Source: a virus. From it: a stretch of DNA of 22,253 nucleotides. The notes beneath the pieces were generated by a model that searched no databases, had not been told where the DNA came from, and worked only from the letters and a program-made list of their open reading frames with translations. A program made the translations under genes and the position numbers. The DNA lies in IMG/VR virus record IMGVR_UViG_3300030107_001934, positions 1 through 22,253 of that record; one strand, 5' to 3'. This document shows positions 1 to 6,662 of the stretch, piece by piece. Position 1 is the stretch's first letter. Each line of letters begins with the position of its first letter.

Positions 1-46
1 CCCCCCATAATAAGGTATTACTATTGGGCAATCGTACCAATCTAAA

Positions 47-850
47 CTAGGCACTAGCAGGTTTTACCTTTGCCATCTTACATATCTTAGAATAGATTCT
101 CGCTTCTAATTTATGTGTTGCCTCTGCTTTTCTATCCATACCATGTGTTGCTACGTTTGTTGCTACGTTAAGTAAATCCCACAGATTATTAGGACTTTCT
201 GCAATCAATAGGTTTGTAATGTAATCGGATGATTGAAGTGGAAACATCTTAAGTATATCTACAATATGAGAATCTCTTACTTTTGTATCATAGATAGCAG
301 GAAAATCATTCTTCATAATCATCTTTGTTTTCTTTATTGTTTCTTCAATTACACCATCAATGTCTTTCAATTCCATGTTCTGTATGATGTGCTTGTTCTT
401 ATATTTCTCAGCAACTACACCAATTACTAATCCATTTGTGCATACTAATCTGAATGCTCCACCCATAATATTTAATCCTATTGTACCATCATAACTATTT
501 TGCCAGACTATTTCTGGTGTACATATATCTCCATTGCTAATTTTTACTTTATGATTATCAAATTCATATTTAATAATACTCCTTGCTCCTCTACCAAACG
601 ATTGTACTTCTTTAAGTTTACCACCTTGCTTTGTGATAATTTTATCAGACTTATCTACCACCATAGAATTGCTAACCAATTGATAGTTATCAGTCATGCA
701 AGAAAGTATCTGTCCAGTATCTTCTCTCATAATAAACTTATATCCAGTATCTTTAGTTGATTCTTGAGTGTAGTTTTTATTTTTAGGGAATTTTCCTATA
801 GCAGGTATTTCTACGACAGGAAACATTATGTCTTGTATGTTTGCTTTCAT
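47..850 (-). CDS. DUF932 family protein
   Basis: 267 aa. The segment at residues 114-144 carries the family-typical pattern: IVWQNSYDGT, then AFRLVCTNGLV, matching the DUF932 (PF06067) / TIGR03299 phage-plasmid family core of an aromatic-rich strand followed by FRxVCxNG. The C-terminal part ends in a basic helical stretch (MDRKAEATHKLEARIYSK). The family's biochemical role is not established; in phages and plasmids it often sits among replication and recombination genes, which fits here because SSB, annealing and nuclease genes lie upstream on the same strand. It is the last complete gene of the leftward arm; the 46 bases beyond its TAG stop hold no gene I can support. Its start lies 2 nt after the previous gene's stop. 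Family assignment is fairly sure; function is unknown. Confidence 0.8.
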   Translation of the reverse strand: MKANIQDIMFPVVEIPAIGKFPKNKNYTQESTKDTGYKFIMREDTGQILSCMTDNYQLVSNSMVVDKSDKIITKQGGKLKEVQSFGRGARSIIKYEFDNHKVKISNGDICTPEIVWQNSYDGTIGLNIMGGAFRLVCTNGLVIGVVAEKYKNKHIIQNMELKDIDGVIEETIKKTKMIMKNDFPAIYDTKVRDSHIVDILKMFPLQSSDYITNLLIAESPNNLWDLLNVATNVATHGMDRKAEATHKLEARIYSKICKMAKVKPASA

Positions 851-852
851 TG

Positions 853-1257
853 TTACTCCTCTACTTTAATAACTGGCGGAACTCCACCAATTCTTTTACG
901 TTCTAGTTCTCTTATTGCTTCATTGTCCTTACCTAATGTTTGTATTATACTTTTTAGATAAGCAAATCCTTTTCCTTTATTATGATGTCCTGCTTGATAG
1001 TATTGTTCTATACCATATTCAACAACATCATCTTGAACATCTTTAATTCCTATTAAGAATTTCCAATATTCTGTTCTATTTTGTGAAGGTATAAGGTCGT
1101 TAATAAGCATTGCTATTTTATTTATTTTTTTTCTTGTAAATTGATTTCTTTCTCTTAGCATCTCGGACATTTCTTTGCCCATTTTATTTCCCCTGTTATA
1201 AAGATCAAATCCACAAGATGGGCATTTACTAAAACTAACTGTTTTATAGCTAGGCAT
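853..1257 (-). CDS. Hypothetical protein with N-terminal CxxC motif
   Basis: 134 aa, not recognised. It begins with KCPSCGFDLY (Cys12, Cys15), half of a zinc ribbon; no second CxxC follows, so metal binding would need another ligand or a partner. The rest is basic and mostly helical, with a GKGFAYLKSII segment near residues 95-105 that loosely recalls small helical domains of phage replication proteins, but this is too weak to name. It overlaps the preceding 60-aa gene by 8 nt. A second in-frame ATG at residue 26 has a better ribosome site (AGGGGAAAT), so a form lacking the CxxC is possible; I kept the longer start because the CPSC motif looks meaningful. Confidence 0.7.
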   Translation of the reverse strand: MPSYKTVSFSKCPSCGFDLYNRGNKMGKEMSEMLRERNQFTRKKINKIAMLINDLIPSQNRTEYWKFLIGIKDVQDDVVEYGIEQYYQAGHHNKGKGFAYLKSIIQTLGKDNEAIRELERKRIGGVPPVIKVEE

Positions 1258-1432
1258 TAGTATCTACTCTTTTATCACAATATCTTTCTACCATTTCTTC
1301 CATATGTAATGTTTCTTTTTCTTCATGAAATGTATTTAAAATATCACATACTTCTTTACTTCTGAATCCATCATCACCAATTGTTATATCAACTGCTAAT
1401 TTAACCTCTGCTAACGAAAATTTTTTTTCCAT
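1250..1432 (-). CDS. Small hypothetical protein (60 aa)
   Basis: Not recognised. The start codon shares one base with the previous gene's stop (TAATG), and an AAAGGAG site lies about 8 nt upstream inside that gene's 3' end, so the pair is probably translationally coupled. The peptide is acidic and predicted helical (KKFSLAEVKLAVDITIGDD, then EEKETLHMEEMVERYCDK). There are no membrane segments or recognisable motifs. Its tail overlaps the next gene by 8 nt. Confidence 0.6.
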   Translation of the reverse strand: MEKKFSLAEVKLAVDITIGDDGFRSKEVCDILNTFHEEKETLHMEEMVERYCDKRVDTNA

Positions 1433-1611
1433 TATCTACTCCTTTTATCTTTTCTTTTATAAGGTTCTTTAATCCACCAGCCATTACCACCTTCTCTTAA
1501 AAATTCTTCTTTATCTTTAAGATATTTAGGATCTTTTAATGTTTTATATTGAAACTTAGCTCCTTTCTTTTTTCCTAATTCTTTTGGAGCTTCAGTTATT
1601 TCTTTGCTCAT
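1432..1611 (-). CDS. Small basic hypothetical protein (59 aa)
   Basis: The frame reads MSKEITEAPKELGKKKGAK at the start and ends in YKRKDKRSR. It is lysine/arginine-rich and has a GGNGWWIKEP segment near residues 41-50. GAGGAA precedes the ATG by about 7 nt, in the 3' end of the 120-aa gene upstream. The stop overlaps the next start in a TAATG. The gene fills what would otherwise be a 180-nt hole in a compact gene string. No family recognised; the positive charge would fit nucleic-acid binding, which is inference only. Confidence 0.65.
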   Translation of the reverse strand: MSKEITEAPKELGKKKGAKFQYKTLKDPKYLKDKEEFLREGGNGWWIKEPYKRKDKRSR

Positions 1612-1614
1612 AGA

Positions 1615-1977
1615 TTATTCCTCTTCATCAAATGGTGATTTATAATTTCTATCTAAAACTGTTCCTTTAAATTCTTCATCTGCTATTTCTGATAGTTTTT
1701 TGTCATATTCTACTATTTCAGCTTGCATATCTCTATGTCTGTCGAGCATTTCTTGTTGAGATTTTAGATTTTCATCTTGAGCTATTCTTTCATCTTCTAA
1801 TAATGCATCTGTATCTTTATCTCCTGTAATAACTGGTACATTAAATTCATCAGCAGTGGTAGGTTCAAAATCAAGAGCTGTTTGTGCAACTACTTTTAAA
1901 TGTATTGCATTTGCCTGATCTGATGCTCCTGCTATAGCTTGTAAAGCTTCTTTATATTTTAATAATTTATAATCCAT
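1615..1977 (-). CDS. Acidic coiled-coil hypothetical protein (120 aa)
   Basis: Not recognised. Residues 1-55 are mixed helix with many alanines (KYKEALQAIAGASDQANAIH). Residues 60-105 are a charged, probably coiled-coil stretch (DALLEDERIAQDENLKSQQ, then MQAEIVEYDKKLSEIADEEF). The C-terminus is acidic (SPFDEEE). A GGAGAATAAT site directly precedes the ATG. The initiation region is nearly identical to that of the adjacent 93-aa gene, and both proteins begin MDY. Confidence 0.7.
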   Translation of the reverse strand: MDYKLLKYKEALQAIAGASDQANAIHLKVVAQTALDFEPTTADEFNVPVITGDKDTDALLEDERIAQDENLKSQQEMLDRHRDMQAEIVEYDKKLSEIADEEFKGTVLDRNYKSPFDEEE

Positions 1978-1978
1978 A

Positions 1979-2260
1979 TTATTCTCCTATTATAGTTACT
2001 ACTGTTTTTAAGGCCCACTTGCGCTCTCCTAAATAAAAAGGGTCATCACCTCTATGTTTAGTACAATATACTGCAGCAGCACAATCATTTTTATCTAACA
2101 ATATTGCTTGTGTATCTGACTCATAAACTTGCACAAGTTGACCTACGTCAATATCTTCTAAGTATGATGTTCCTTTTGGAGATTTCCAAGTAGGTTTATC
2201 TTTTAATGCTTTAGTCGCAAGTTTTGCAATACGGCGCTCTACCTTCTTCCAATAATCCAT
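1979..2260 (-). CDS. Small hypothetical protein (93 aa)
   Basis: Not recognised. A basic N-terminus (YWKKVERRIAKLATKALKDK) is followed by a compact beta-rich domain: GTSYLEDIDVGQLVQVYES, DTQAILLDKNDCAAAVYCTK and ALKTVVTIIGE. The ATG has a strong site (AAAAAAGGAGAATACA). Because that site lies inside the upstream 82-aa frame, the two genes overlap by 50 nt, which is long for this phage; the strong site argues that this start is right. Confidence 0.7.
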   Translation of the reverse strand: MDYWKKVERRIAKLATKALKDKPTWKSPKGTSYLEDIDVGQLVQVYESDTQAILLDKNDCAAAVYCTKHRGDDPFYLGERKWALKTVVTIIGE

Positions 2261-2459
2261 TGTATTCTCCTTTTTTAATTAAGTCATTTTTTATTTCTAC
2301 TAATTCTTTTCTTATTATTTCAAATGATTTACTAAACTCCATAGAACTTAAAGATTCACTTGCTTTCTCAGCCATAACAAGAGCAATTATAATGTGATGT
2401 ATTTCACTAATAGTTAATTTTATTTTAGCATTTAATACTTTATCCTTATCTATATTCAT
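2211..2459 (-). CDS. Small helical hypothetical protein (82 aa)
   Basis: Not recognised. Predicted all-helical: LNAKIKLTISEIHHIIIALVM, then SLSSMEFSKSFEIIRKELVE, with a C-terminus YCKTCD giving a terminal CxxC. The ATG overlaps the preceding gene's TGA as ATGA, so coupling is likely; GAGGT lies upstream. Its last 50 nt overlap the next gene, and the CxxC lies in that overlapped tail, so it may not be functionally constrained. Confidence 0.6.
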   Translation of the reverse strand: MNIDKDKVLNAKIKLTISEIHHIIIALVMAEKASESLSSMEFSKSFEIIRKELVEIKNDLIKKGEYNGLLEEGRAPYCKTCD

Positions 2460-2812
2460 AACACAACCTCATTCTTTACATATGGTGTTCTCATCGGGTT
2501 TATTCTTTTCATTATTGATTTAGGTATATACCATTGTGTACCTTGACCATTATTAGCAAGTGAACCATTATTCATTAATTTTCTTATTCCAATTTCTAAT
2601 GATATTTGTTTTGCATGATCTTGAAATATAAATCTTTTTATTTTATTATCTTTTGCATATGCTAATAAACTTATGTCAAATCCAAGTTGTTTATCTTTCC
2701 ACATAACAGCACTATGAAATGAAAAATCTCTTATAAGTGCGTCACCAACATGCTTACCTATAAAAGTTTTTCTGTCATTTATATATGTATATATTGCTTT
2801 ATTTTTTTTCAT
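2456..2812 (-). CDS. Hypothetical protein (118 aa)
   Basis: Not recognised. Basic and mixed alpha/beta: HVGDALIRDFSFHSAVMWKD, LGFDISLLAYAKDNKIKRFI, then an ISLEIGIRKLMNNGSLANNG helix-turn and a WYIPKSIMKRINPMRTPY tail. The start has an AAAAAGGAG site about 6 nt upstream. It is the first gene after the structured gap at 2813-3075, so its message probably carries the 2833-2895 stem about 20 nt ahead of the start codon. Confidence 0.65.
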   Translation of the reverse strand: MKKNKAIYTYINDRKTFIGKHVGDALIRDFSFHSAVMWKDKQLGFDISLLAYAKDNKIKRFIFQDHAKQISLEIGIRKLMNNGSLANNGQGTQWYIPKSIMKRINPMRTPYVKNEVVL

Positions 2813-2832
2813 TTAAATCTCCTTTTTAAAAT

Positions 2833-2895
2833 GAGGGCGGCGTATGGTAGTAGAAGGGAGAGATGATAAGAGACTAAATAAATATTACCGCCCTC
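2833..2895 (-). ncRNA. Structured leader element R1 with 8-bp G+C-rich closing stem
   Basis: GAGGGCGG (2833-2840) and CCGCCCTC (2888-2895) are perfect inverted repeats closing a 47-nt loop. Read leftward, the loop is pyrimidine-rich (ATCTCTCCCTTC). The stem is G+C-only apart from one pair, striking in this A+T-rich arm. It has no T-run after it, so it is not a normal terminator. It ends about 20 nt before the ATG of the 118-aa gene. The stem fits a form shared with 7378-7475 and 7960-8023. An RNA element is inferred; the inverted repeat is directly visible. Confidence 0.5.
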
Positions 2896-2927
2896 CCTAG
2901 AATATAATACCCTTTGCCATTAATATA

Positions 2928-3061
2928 AAAGAGGTAGTTAAAATATTATGCTCAGCCTCAATATTAGCGCCAACCAACATTCAACTATACCATCCTATCA
3001 AAACAAACCACATAATGTTTATTTAGGATTAGAAAGGACACAATATAATAACTACCTTTTT
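2928..3061 (-). ncRNA. Structured element R2, long-range stem with nested hairpin
   Basis: AGGTAGTTA (2932-2940) pairs with TAACTACCT (3049-3057), and after a 2x2 internal loop five more pairs follow (2943-2947 with 3042-3046). A few A-T pairs extend the base out to 2928/3061. Nested inside are ATCCTA (2992-2997) with TAGGAT (3024-3029), enclosing AAACA (3001-3005) with TGTTT (3016-3020). It lies between the SSB-like gene and the 118-aa gene. One flanking pair is G-T in the plus sense, so strand cannot be decided from wobbles here; leftward transcription is assumed from the genes. Confidence 0.4.
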
Positions 3062-3075
3062 ATTTTATTTACTAT

Positions 3076-3711
3076 TTAGAATGGTACGTCATCATCCATT
3101 TCTTCTTGAGAGATAGATTCTCCACCTTCCCAAGCTTTTATTGTTTGGACTTTGAAGACAGACCTTCTTTCTTGTTCATTAGGAGGAAGATGTTGAGTGG
3201 CTTTTGTTGTATATTCTTCTCTTTTAAGAACAATATTAACAGGCTTACCAATTACATCTTCTTCTTCAATAAGAACAAGTTTTTTTACTTCCTTACCATC
3301 TATTTTATCTGTTTCTAAATCAATACCAAGCTCTTCTAATACTTCAAAATATCTAGAATTTTTACTTCCAGATGATGAATTTAGAAATATAAAGAAACCA
3401 TTGTCTTTATATGTTCTACCTTTTAAATGAGAGCATTTTACAGAAGATGGGTTTCCATCTCCATCAAGTACATTAACTTTATTACCATTTTCATCTTTTA
3501 CGTATTCATATCCTTCCATTTTATATACTTGTTGAAAGCATTCAGATACTTCTGGGGCTATTTTATATTCCATACTTACAATAATAGCTTGACCAGCTTT
3601 AGTATCTCTCTCTCTTGTAGAAAGACTTGATATATGAGCAGGGTATGTACCTTCCTCTACTGGCCTCCATTGTTCTGACGGGTTGAATATTGCATCTAGT
3701 TTCTTAGGCAT
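3076..3711 (-). CDS. Single-stranded DNA-binding protein-like
   Basis: 211 aa. The C-terminus is EEMDDDVPF, the acidic tip ending in Pro-Phe that SSB proteins use to recruit partner proteins. The body is beta-rich with many charged turns, consistent with an OB-fold-type or phage SSB-like domain: EEGTYPAHISSLSTRERD, AGQAIIVSMEYKIAPE and a GKPVNIVLKREEYTTK strand. It starts NPSEQWRPVEEGTYPA, a form common in phage ssDNA-binding or recombination-associated proteins. AAGGAG precedes the ATG. It closes the nuclease / annealing-protein / SSB series on the same strand. The SSB role is inferred from the tail plus context; the fold is not proven. The ATG abuts the stop of the 90-aa gene. Confidence 0.65.
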   Translation of the reverse strand: MPKKLDAIFNPSEQWRPVEEGTYPAHISSLSTRERDTKAGQAIIVSMEYKIAPEVSECFQQVYKMEGYEYVKDENGNKVNVLDGDGNPSSVKCSHLKGRTYKDNGFFIFLNSSSGSKNSRYFEVLEELGIDLETDKIDGKEVKKLVLIEEEDVIGKPVNIVLKREEYTTKATQHLPPNEQERRSVFKVQTIKAWEGGESISQEEMDDDVPF

Positions 3712-3983
3712 TACGACTCCTTATTGTTTTTTTCAGTTGCAAATTTCTTTACTAACTTTTCATGTTCTGCAAGAAATTTTATACCTTCTTTTTTGAGAGT
3801 TAGTCCTTTACCATTTCTCATATAAAGCATTGGTATAACATCCTTACCTTCTTCTGTTTCAAAAACGAACATCGGTTTAGACTTACGTTTGCTTACTCCA
3901 CCAGATTTTTCTAATGAATTAGCAGCTGCTTTTGATAGTACGCCTTTCTTTTTCAGTGCTTCTATGTTGCTTTGTTTTTGCAT
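3711..3983 (-). CDS. Small basic hypothetical protein (90 aa)
   Basis: Not recognised. Strongly basic, with IEALKKKGVLSKAAANSLEK at the N-terminus (helix-turn-helix-like spacing, unproven) and a KRKSKPMFVFETEEGKDVIP strand region. It ends in a lysine-rich helix (HEKLVKKFATEKNNKES). AGAGGA precedes the ATG. It lies inside the recombination cassette between the annealing protein and SSB-like genes, so an accessory DNA-binding role is plausible but not shown. Confidence 0.65.
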   Translation of the reverse strand: MQKQSNIEALKKKGVLSKAAANSLEKSGGVSKRKSKPMFVFETEEGKDVIPMLYMRNGKGLTLKKEGIKFLAEHEKLVKKFATEKNNKES

Positions 3984-4210
3984 TATTGTCCTCTTTTTCT
4001 TTCTGTTATTGTGAATGTATGGAATGATGGATTAACAGTTATTTGCCTATCTGTAGAAGTTTTAAACACCATCATAGGCTTACCATTTAATGGCCTTGTA
4101 CCAAGATATTTAACTCTAACCCATTCTGTTCCATTGCTTAGACCAACTGTATAAAGTTCATTCTTTATTAACAGTTCATCATTATTAGTATTTGTTTTTA
4201 CTGCAATCAT
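3983..4210 (-). CDS. Small beta-rich hypothetical protein (75 aa)
   Basis: Not recognised. It looks like a small beta-barrel: ELLIKNELYTVGLSNGTEWV, then RVKYLGTRPLNGKPMMVFKT and HTFTITERKRGQ. The ATG overlaps the annealing gene's TGA as ATGA, with GAGG just upstream inside that gene, so its translation is probably coupled to that of the annealing protein. A regulatory or accessory role in recombination is only inferred from position. Confidence 0.65.
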   Translation of the reverse strand: MIAVKTNTNNDELLIKNELYTVGLSNGTEWVRVKYLGTRPLNGKPMMVFKTSTDRQITVNPSFHTFTITERKRGQ

Positions 4211-4854
4211 ACTGATTCTACCTCATCATTTAGTTTTTTATGAGAATCTACTTGTCTTTCTAGCTTGGCAAGAGAAGAATTATAATTAGCAGTATTAATA
4301 GACTGATCTTCGATTAATTTTCTTATATCATCCATCTTATCTTCTCCAATTTCACTAGCTAATACAAGAATATCACTTTTTTGTAAATCACTTAATTCCA
4401 TATCATCTACTTGATTGCGATATACATCATCTGCAATATTTAAATAGAAATTAAATGCTTTCTTGATTGCATCTGTATTAGCAGCTTTAACATCATTACC
4501 TATATCTACGAATGAATCTGTTCCTCTTTGTTTCTGAATGCGATGAGCTGCTGTCATATCACCAGTTCTCCAAATACCTTCATCATACCACTTAAGTCTA
4601 CCATGAATAACGAATGCTTCACTACCAAGAGTCGTATGTTTAACAATTTCCCAGCTCCAACCAGGATATTCTTTTTCTGCAATTTCTCTCATATATGAAT
4701 ATTCTACATAATCCATACCCATTTTCTTTTTAACAAATGGTTTAGGTGTTTTTATACCTGATACTTTTTTATGTTTCTTTGTTATTTTTGCTCTAATAGT
4801 ATCAACTACTTCTAATGAATCTGTTGATATTACTACTTGTTTATTATCTGACAT
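4207..4854 (-). CDS. Rad52-like single-strand annealing protein
   Basis: 215 aa. After a basic N-terminal tail, residues 48-145 follow the pattern of Rad52-type annealing proteins: YVEYSYMREIAEKEYPGW, then beta hairpin strands EAFVIHGRLKWYDEGIWR with GDMTAAHRIQ, then DIGNDVKAANTDAIKKAFNF, equivalent to the helix in Rad52 family members carrying a conserved K-A-(x)-TDA-(x)-KRA core. The C-terminal 60 residues are acidic and helical, typical of partner-binding tails. Annealing proteins of this kind pair complementary single strands after exonuclease resection. The neighbours are a nuclease immediately upstream (12 nt between ATG and stop) and an SSB-like gene downstream. The start has AAGGAG. 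The exact subfamily (Sak, DdrA, Rad52) is not determined. Confidence 0.65.
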   Translation of the reverse strand: MSDNKQVVISTDSLEVVDTIRAKITKKHKKVSGIKTPKPFVKKKMGMDYVEYSYMREIAEKEYPGWSWEIVKHTTLGSEAFVIHGRLKWYDEGIWRTGDMTAAHRIQKQRGTDSFVDIGNDVKAANTDAIKKAFNFYLNIADDVYRNQVDDMELSDLQKSDILVLASEIGEDKMDDIRKLIEDQSINTANYNSSLAKLERQVDSHKKLNDEVESV

Positions 4855-4865
4855 TATAGTTCTCC

Positions 4866-5609
4866 TTATTTTAGTTTACTTGGACATATTGTTTTATAGT
4901 TACAATACTTGCATTCCCAGTCTTCATATGGTACTCCCAATTGCCAACCGGGCCTTAATTTTTCTTCAAACAATCCATCTTTCATTGTTTTGGATATTAT
5001 TAATAATTCATCCCAATAATCTGTTGCTTTTTCTATCCATTCATCTGCATATACTTTTACTTCTCGTATCATGCTTGTGTTTTTATTATAAAAAACTAAG
5101 AACATATTTAATTCTTTAACTTCTAATTCTTCTTTAATTGCCATACCATATGTTGCTAATTGCATGCGATATTTATCATACTCAAAGACAGGTTGTCTAT
5201 TTTTCTTTATACCAAACATTGTAGACCACTTATAAGCAGCTGTTGTTTTAAGGTCATATAAATAAAAAACACCATCTTCAGTATATTCACCAATATCAAG
5301 TGTTCCTGTTACATTATATTTATCAAGATTAACCTTATGTTCTGAATATAATACACTATTGTCTTCTTTATTATTTTCTATATGGTATGTAACTGCATGT
5401 TCAAAATCTTTATGTACAATAGTGCCTAGTCTTAATACTTTATATGAAGATTCATCCATACTATCTTGTGGATATTCTTCAAGTCTATACATTTGCTTAC
5501 GATAGCAACTGCCAGCAGAAGATGCATGAAACTTACCATCATTTCTTTCTTCAGCATTTTTATTGTTTTTATATTTTAAATAATCTATGTATATAGAATG
5601 TATATCCAT
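4866..5609 (-). CDS. Cas4/RecB-like PD-(D/E)XK nuclease with Fe-S cysteines
   Basis: 247 aa from the chosen start. Catalytic motifs of the PD-(D/E)XK superfamily are visible: GTIVH (His66), GTLDIG (Asp105), LYDLKT (Asp119, Lys121) and QLATYG (Gln150, Tyr154). One cysteine lies before the core (SCYRKQMYRL, Cys35) and three after it (CKYCNYKTIC, Cys233, Cys236, Cys242), the arrangement that holds a 4Fe-4S cluster in Cas4 and AddB nucleases. Known relatives degrade DNA ends to give single strands, and the next gene encodes the annealing protein. There is no cas1, cas2 or repeat array, so this is a phage recombination nuclease, not CRISPR adaptation. The frame stays open to 5657, but the ATG at 5609 has a proper AGGAGAG site and the extra 16 residues are low-complexity, so I start there. 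Confidence 0.85.
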   Translation of the reverse strand: MDIHSIYIDYLKYKNNKNAEERNDGKFHASSAGSCYRKQMYRLEEYPQDSMDESSYKVLRLGTIVHKDFEHAVTYHIENNKEDNSVLYSEHKVNLDKYNVTGTLDIGEYTEDGVFYLYDLKTTAAYKWSTMFGIKKNRQPVFEYDKYRMQLATYGMAIKEELEVKELNMFLVFYNKNTSMIREVKVYADEWIEKATDYWDELLIISKTMKDGLFEEKLRPGWQLGVPYEDWECKYCNYKTICPSKLK

Positions 5610-5666
5610 AAAGTCTCTCCTACTCTTAAATTTAATAATAATAAAGGTTACAGTCAATGATATAAT

Positions 5667-5717
5667 GCAGAATAGAGCCCCAACAAGAAGGAAATGAGAA
5701 AAAGGGCCCTACTCTGC
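5667..5717 (-). ncRNA. Structured leader element R3, 14-bp stem on leftward RNA
   Basis: Positions 5667-5680 and 5704-5717 form an inverted repeat with two imperfections. In leftward RNA both imperfections become G-U wobbles and all 14 positions pair; in rightward RNA they would be A-C mismatches. The 23-nt loop is pyrimidine-rich in the leftward sense (TTTCCTTCTTG). A smaller hairpin follows at 5721-5736 (GTCTC/GAGAC with a 6-nt loop). The element lies about 60 nt ahead of the nuclease start, in the 5610-5739 gap. No T-run follows it, so it is more likely a leader or processing structure than a terminator. Confidence 0.6.
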
Positions 5718-5739
5718 GCAGTCTCATAGCGGAGACCAA

Positions 5740-5937
5740 TTATTTTTTTATTTGTTTCATGTTTTTATAGTTTCTAACTATTTCTATGTCAACAACATAG
5801 CTTTCATGACAATGAATACAATGCCATACTTCCCATTCTACTGCATCTCCATAACTATATTCTAGTGTATCACCATAAGATTCATCTGTGCAGCATTTAT
5901 TTGGTTTCTTATCTGTTGTTTCAGGTTGTATCATCAT
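5740..5937 (-). CDS. Small zinc-finger-like protein (65 aa)
   Basis: Not assigned to a family. Two cysteine pairs, KCCTD (Cys15, Cys16) and HCIHCHE (Cys40, Cys43 with flanking histidines), could bind one zinc. Between them is an aromatic/acidic strand pair (DTLEYSYGDAVEWEVWH). The start is ATGATG; the first ATG overlaps the preceding gene's TGA as ATGA and has AGGGAG upstream. It is the last gene of the small-gene string before the R3 structure and the nuclease gene. Confidence 0.65.
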   Translation of the reverse strand: MMIQPETTDKKPNKCCTDESYGDTLEYSYGDAVEWEVWHCIHCHESYVVDIEIVRNYKNMKQIKK

Positions 5938-6158
5938 TCGATCTCCCTTGTGTAAACAAATTCAAAGTCATCTATATCCTCAATACATATACATACTTTT
6001 TCATCATGTTCATCAGATTCTAAATCTCCACAACCACCTGCATTGTCTTCCCATCTTTCTTCATTATTATTTTTTACCCATTCTTCAGGTGTTAAATCTG
6101 TTGTATCACAAAGATCAACATCTCCAGTTATATGTGTGTAATAAACTTTAAATGCCAT
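5934..6158 (-). CDS. Very acidic small protein (74 aa)
   Basis: Not recognised. About 23 of 74 residues are Asp or Glu against about 5 Lys/Arg, concentrated in LTPEEWVKNNNEERWED and LESDEHDEKVCICIEDIDD. Four cysteines are present. Such charge is seen in phage DNA-mimic inhibitors, but no specific family matches, so that is only a hypothesis. Overlaps on both sides (TAATG upstream, ATGA downstream) show it belongs to a coupled string with its neighbours. Confidence 0.65.
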   Translation of the reverse strand: MAFKVYYTHITGDVDLCDTTDLTPEEWVKNNNEERWEDNAGGCGDLESDEHDEKVCICIEDIDDFEFVYTREIE

Positions 6159-6475
6159 TATTTACCTCTTATCATTTTCTCCATCATTTTTTTGCTTTCT
6201 AATGGTGTTACATTTTCATTAAATGCTTGCTCAAACTCTATTGATTTGTCTAAGTCAGTATCCCAATCCCAAGTAATACCATATAGATAAGTACCTTCTC
6301 CATCAGGATAATCCCAATTAAGACGTATATCATACATATCATCTTCGCTATGCAAACTAATCATCCATTTATCTCCAAATGGTAAATCTTGACCATAAAA
6401 CATATCTCTTAACATTTTTACTGTTATTTTATGAAATGGTAAGTCTTTTATTGCATCTTTCCAAAATTTCTTCAT
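6158..6475 (-). CDS. Hypothetical protein (105 aa)
   Basis: Not recognised. The N-terminus is helical and basic (KKFWKDAIKDLPFHKITVKM). The middle is acidic with aromatic strands (WMISLHSEDDMYDIRLNWD, EGTYLYGITWDWDTDLDKS), and the end is a helix with lysines. A very strong GGGGAGGA site, embedded in the stop region of the 61-aa gene, sets the start. The stop overlaps the next ATG as TAATG. Confidence 0.7.
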   Translation of the reverse strand: MKKFWKDAIKDLPFHKITVKMLRDMFYGQDLPFGDKWMISLHSEDDMYDIRLNWDYPDGEGTYLYGITWDWDTDLDKSIEFEQAFNENVTPLESKKMMEKMIRGK

Positions 6476-6476
6476 T

Positions 6477-6662
6477 TTATCCTCCCCATGTTACTGTTCC
6501 ATATCTATCACCAAATAATTTAGAACATACTCTACAATTTTTATGTATTGGTTTTGTTTTATCTAAATCAGCTACTCTTGATGTATAGATTCTTTTAGAA
6601 TTTACTTCTTCATGTTCCATATATTTCTGCTCACATAGTTTACAATAATATATTTGACTCAT
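6477..6662 (-). CDS. Small zinc-ribbon protein (61 aa)
   Basis: Two CxxC pairs, YYCKLCEQ (Cys7, Cys10) and KNCRVCSKLFG (Cys43, Cys46), separated by a basic stretch, give a classic four-cysteine zinc ribbon. The role is not known; such phage proteins can bind nucleic acid or host proteins. The frame is open six codons further, but the ATG at 6662 overlaps the preceding TGA as ATGA, so this start is preferred. Its final codons carry the ribosome site for the next gene. Confidence 0.65.
   Translation of the reverse strand: MSQIYYCKLCEQKYMEHEEVNSKRIYTSRVADLDKTKPIHKNCRVCSKLFGDRYGTVTWGG

Noticed and set aside
1-46. ATG followed by a G-run at the left edge as the start of a further leftward gene
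   Set aside because: No ribosome site and only a few codons visible.
4866-5609. CRISPR adaptation module suggested by the Cas4-like nuclease
   Set aside because: No cas1, cas2 or repeat-spacer array anywhere in the window; neighbours are phage recombination genes.
5610-5657. 16-residue extension of the Cas4-like nuclease
   Set aside because: The inner ATG has AGGAGAG at good spacing; the outer one has none and lies close to the R3 stem.
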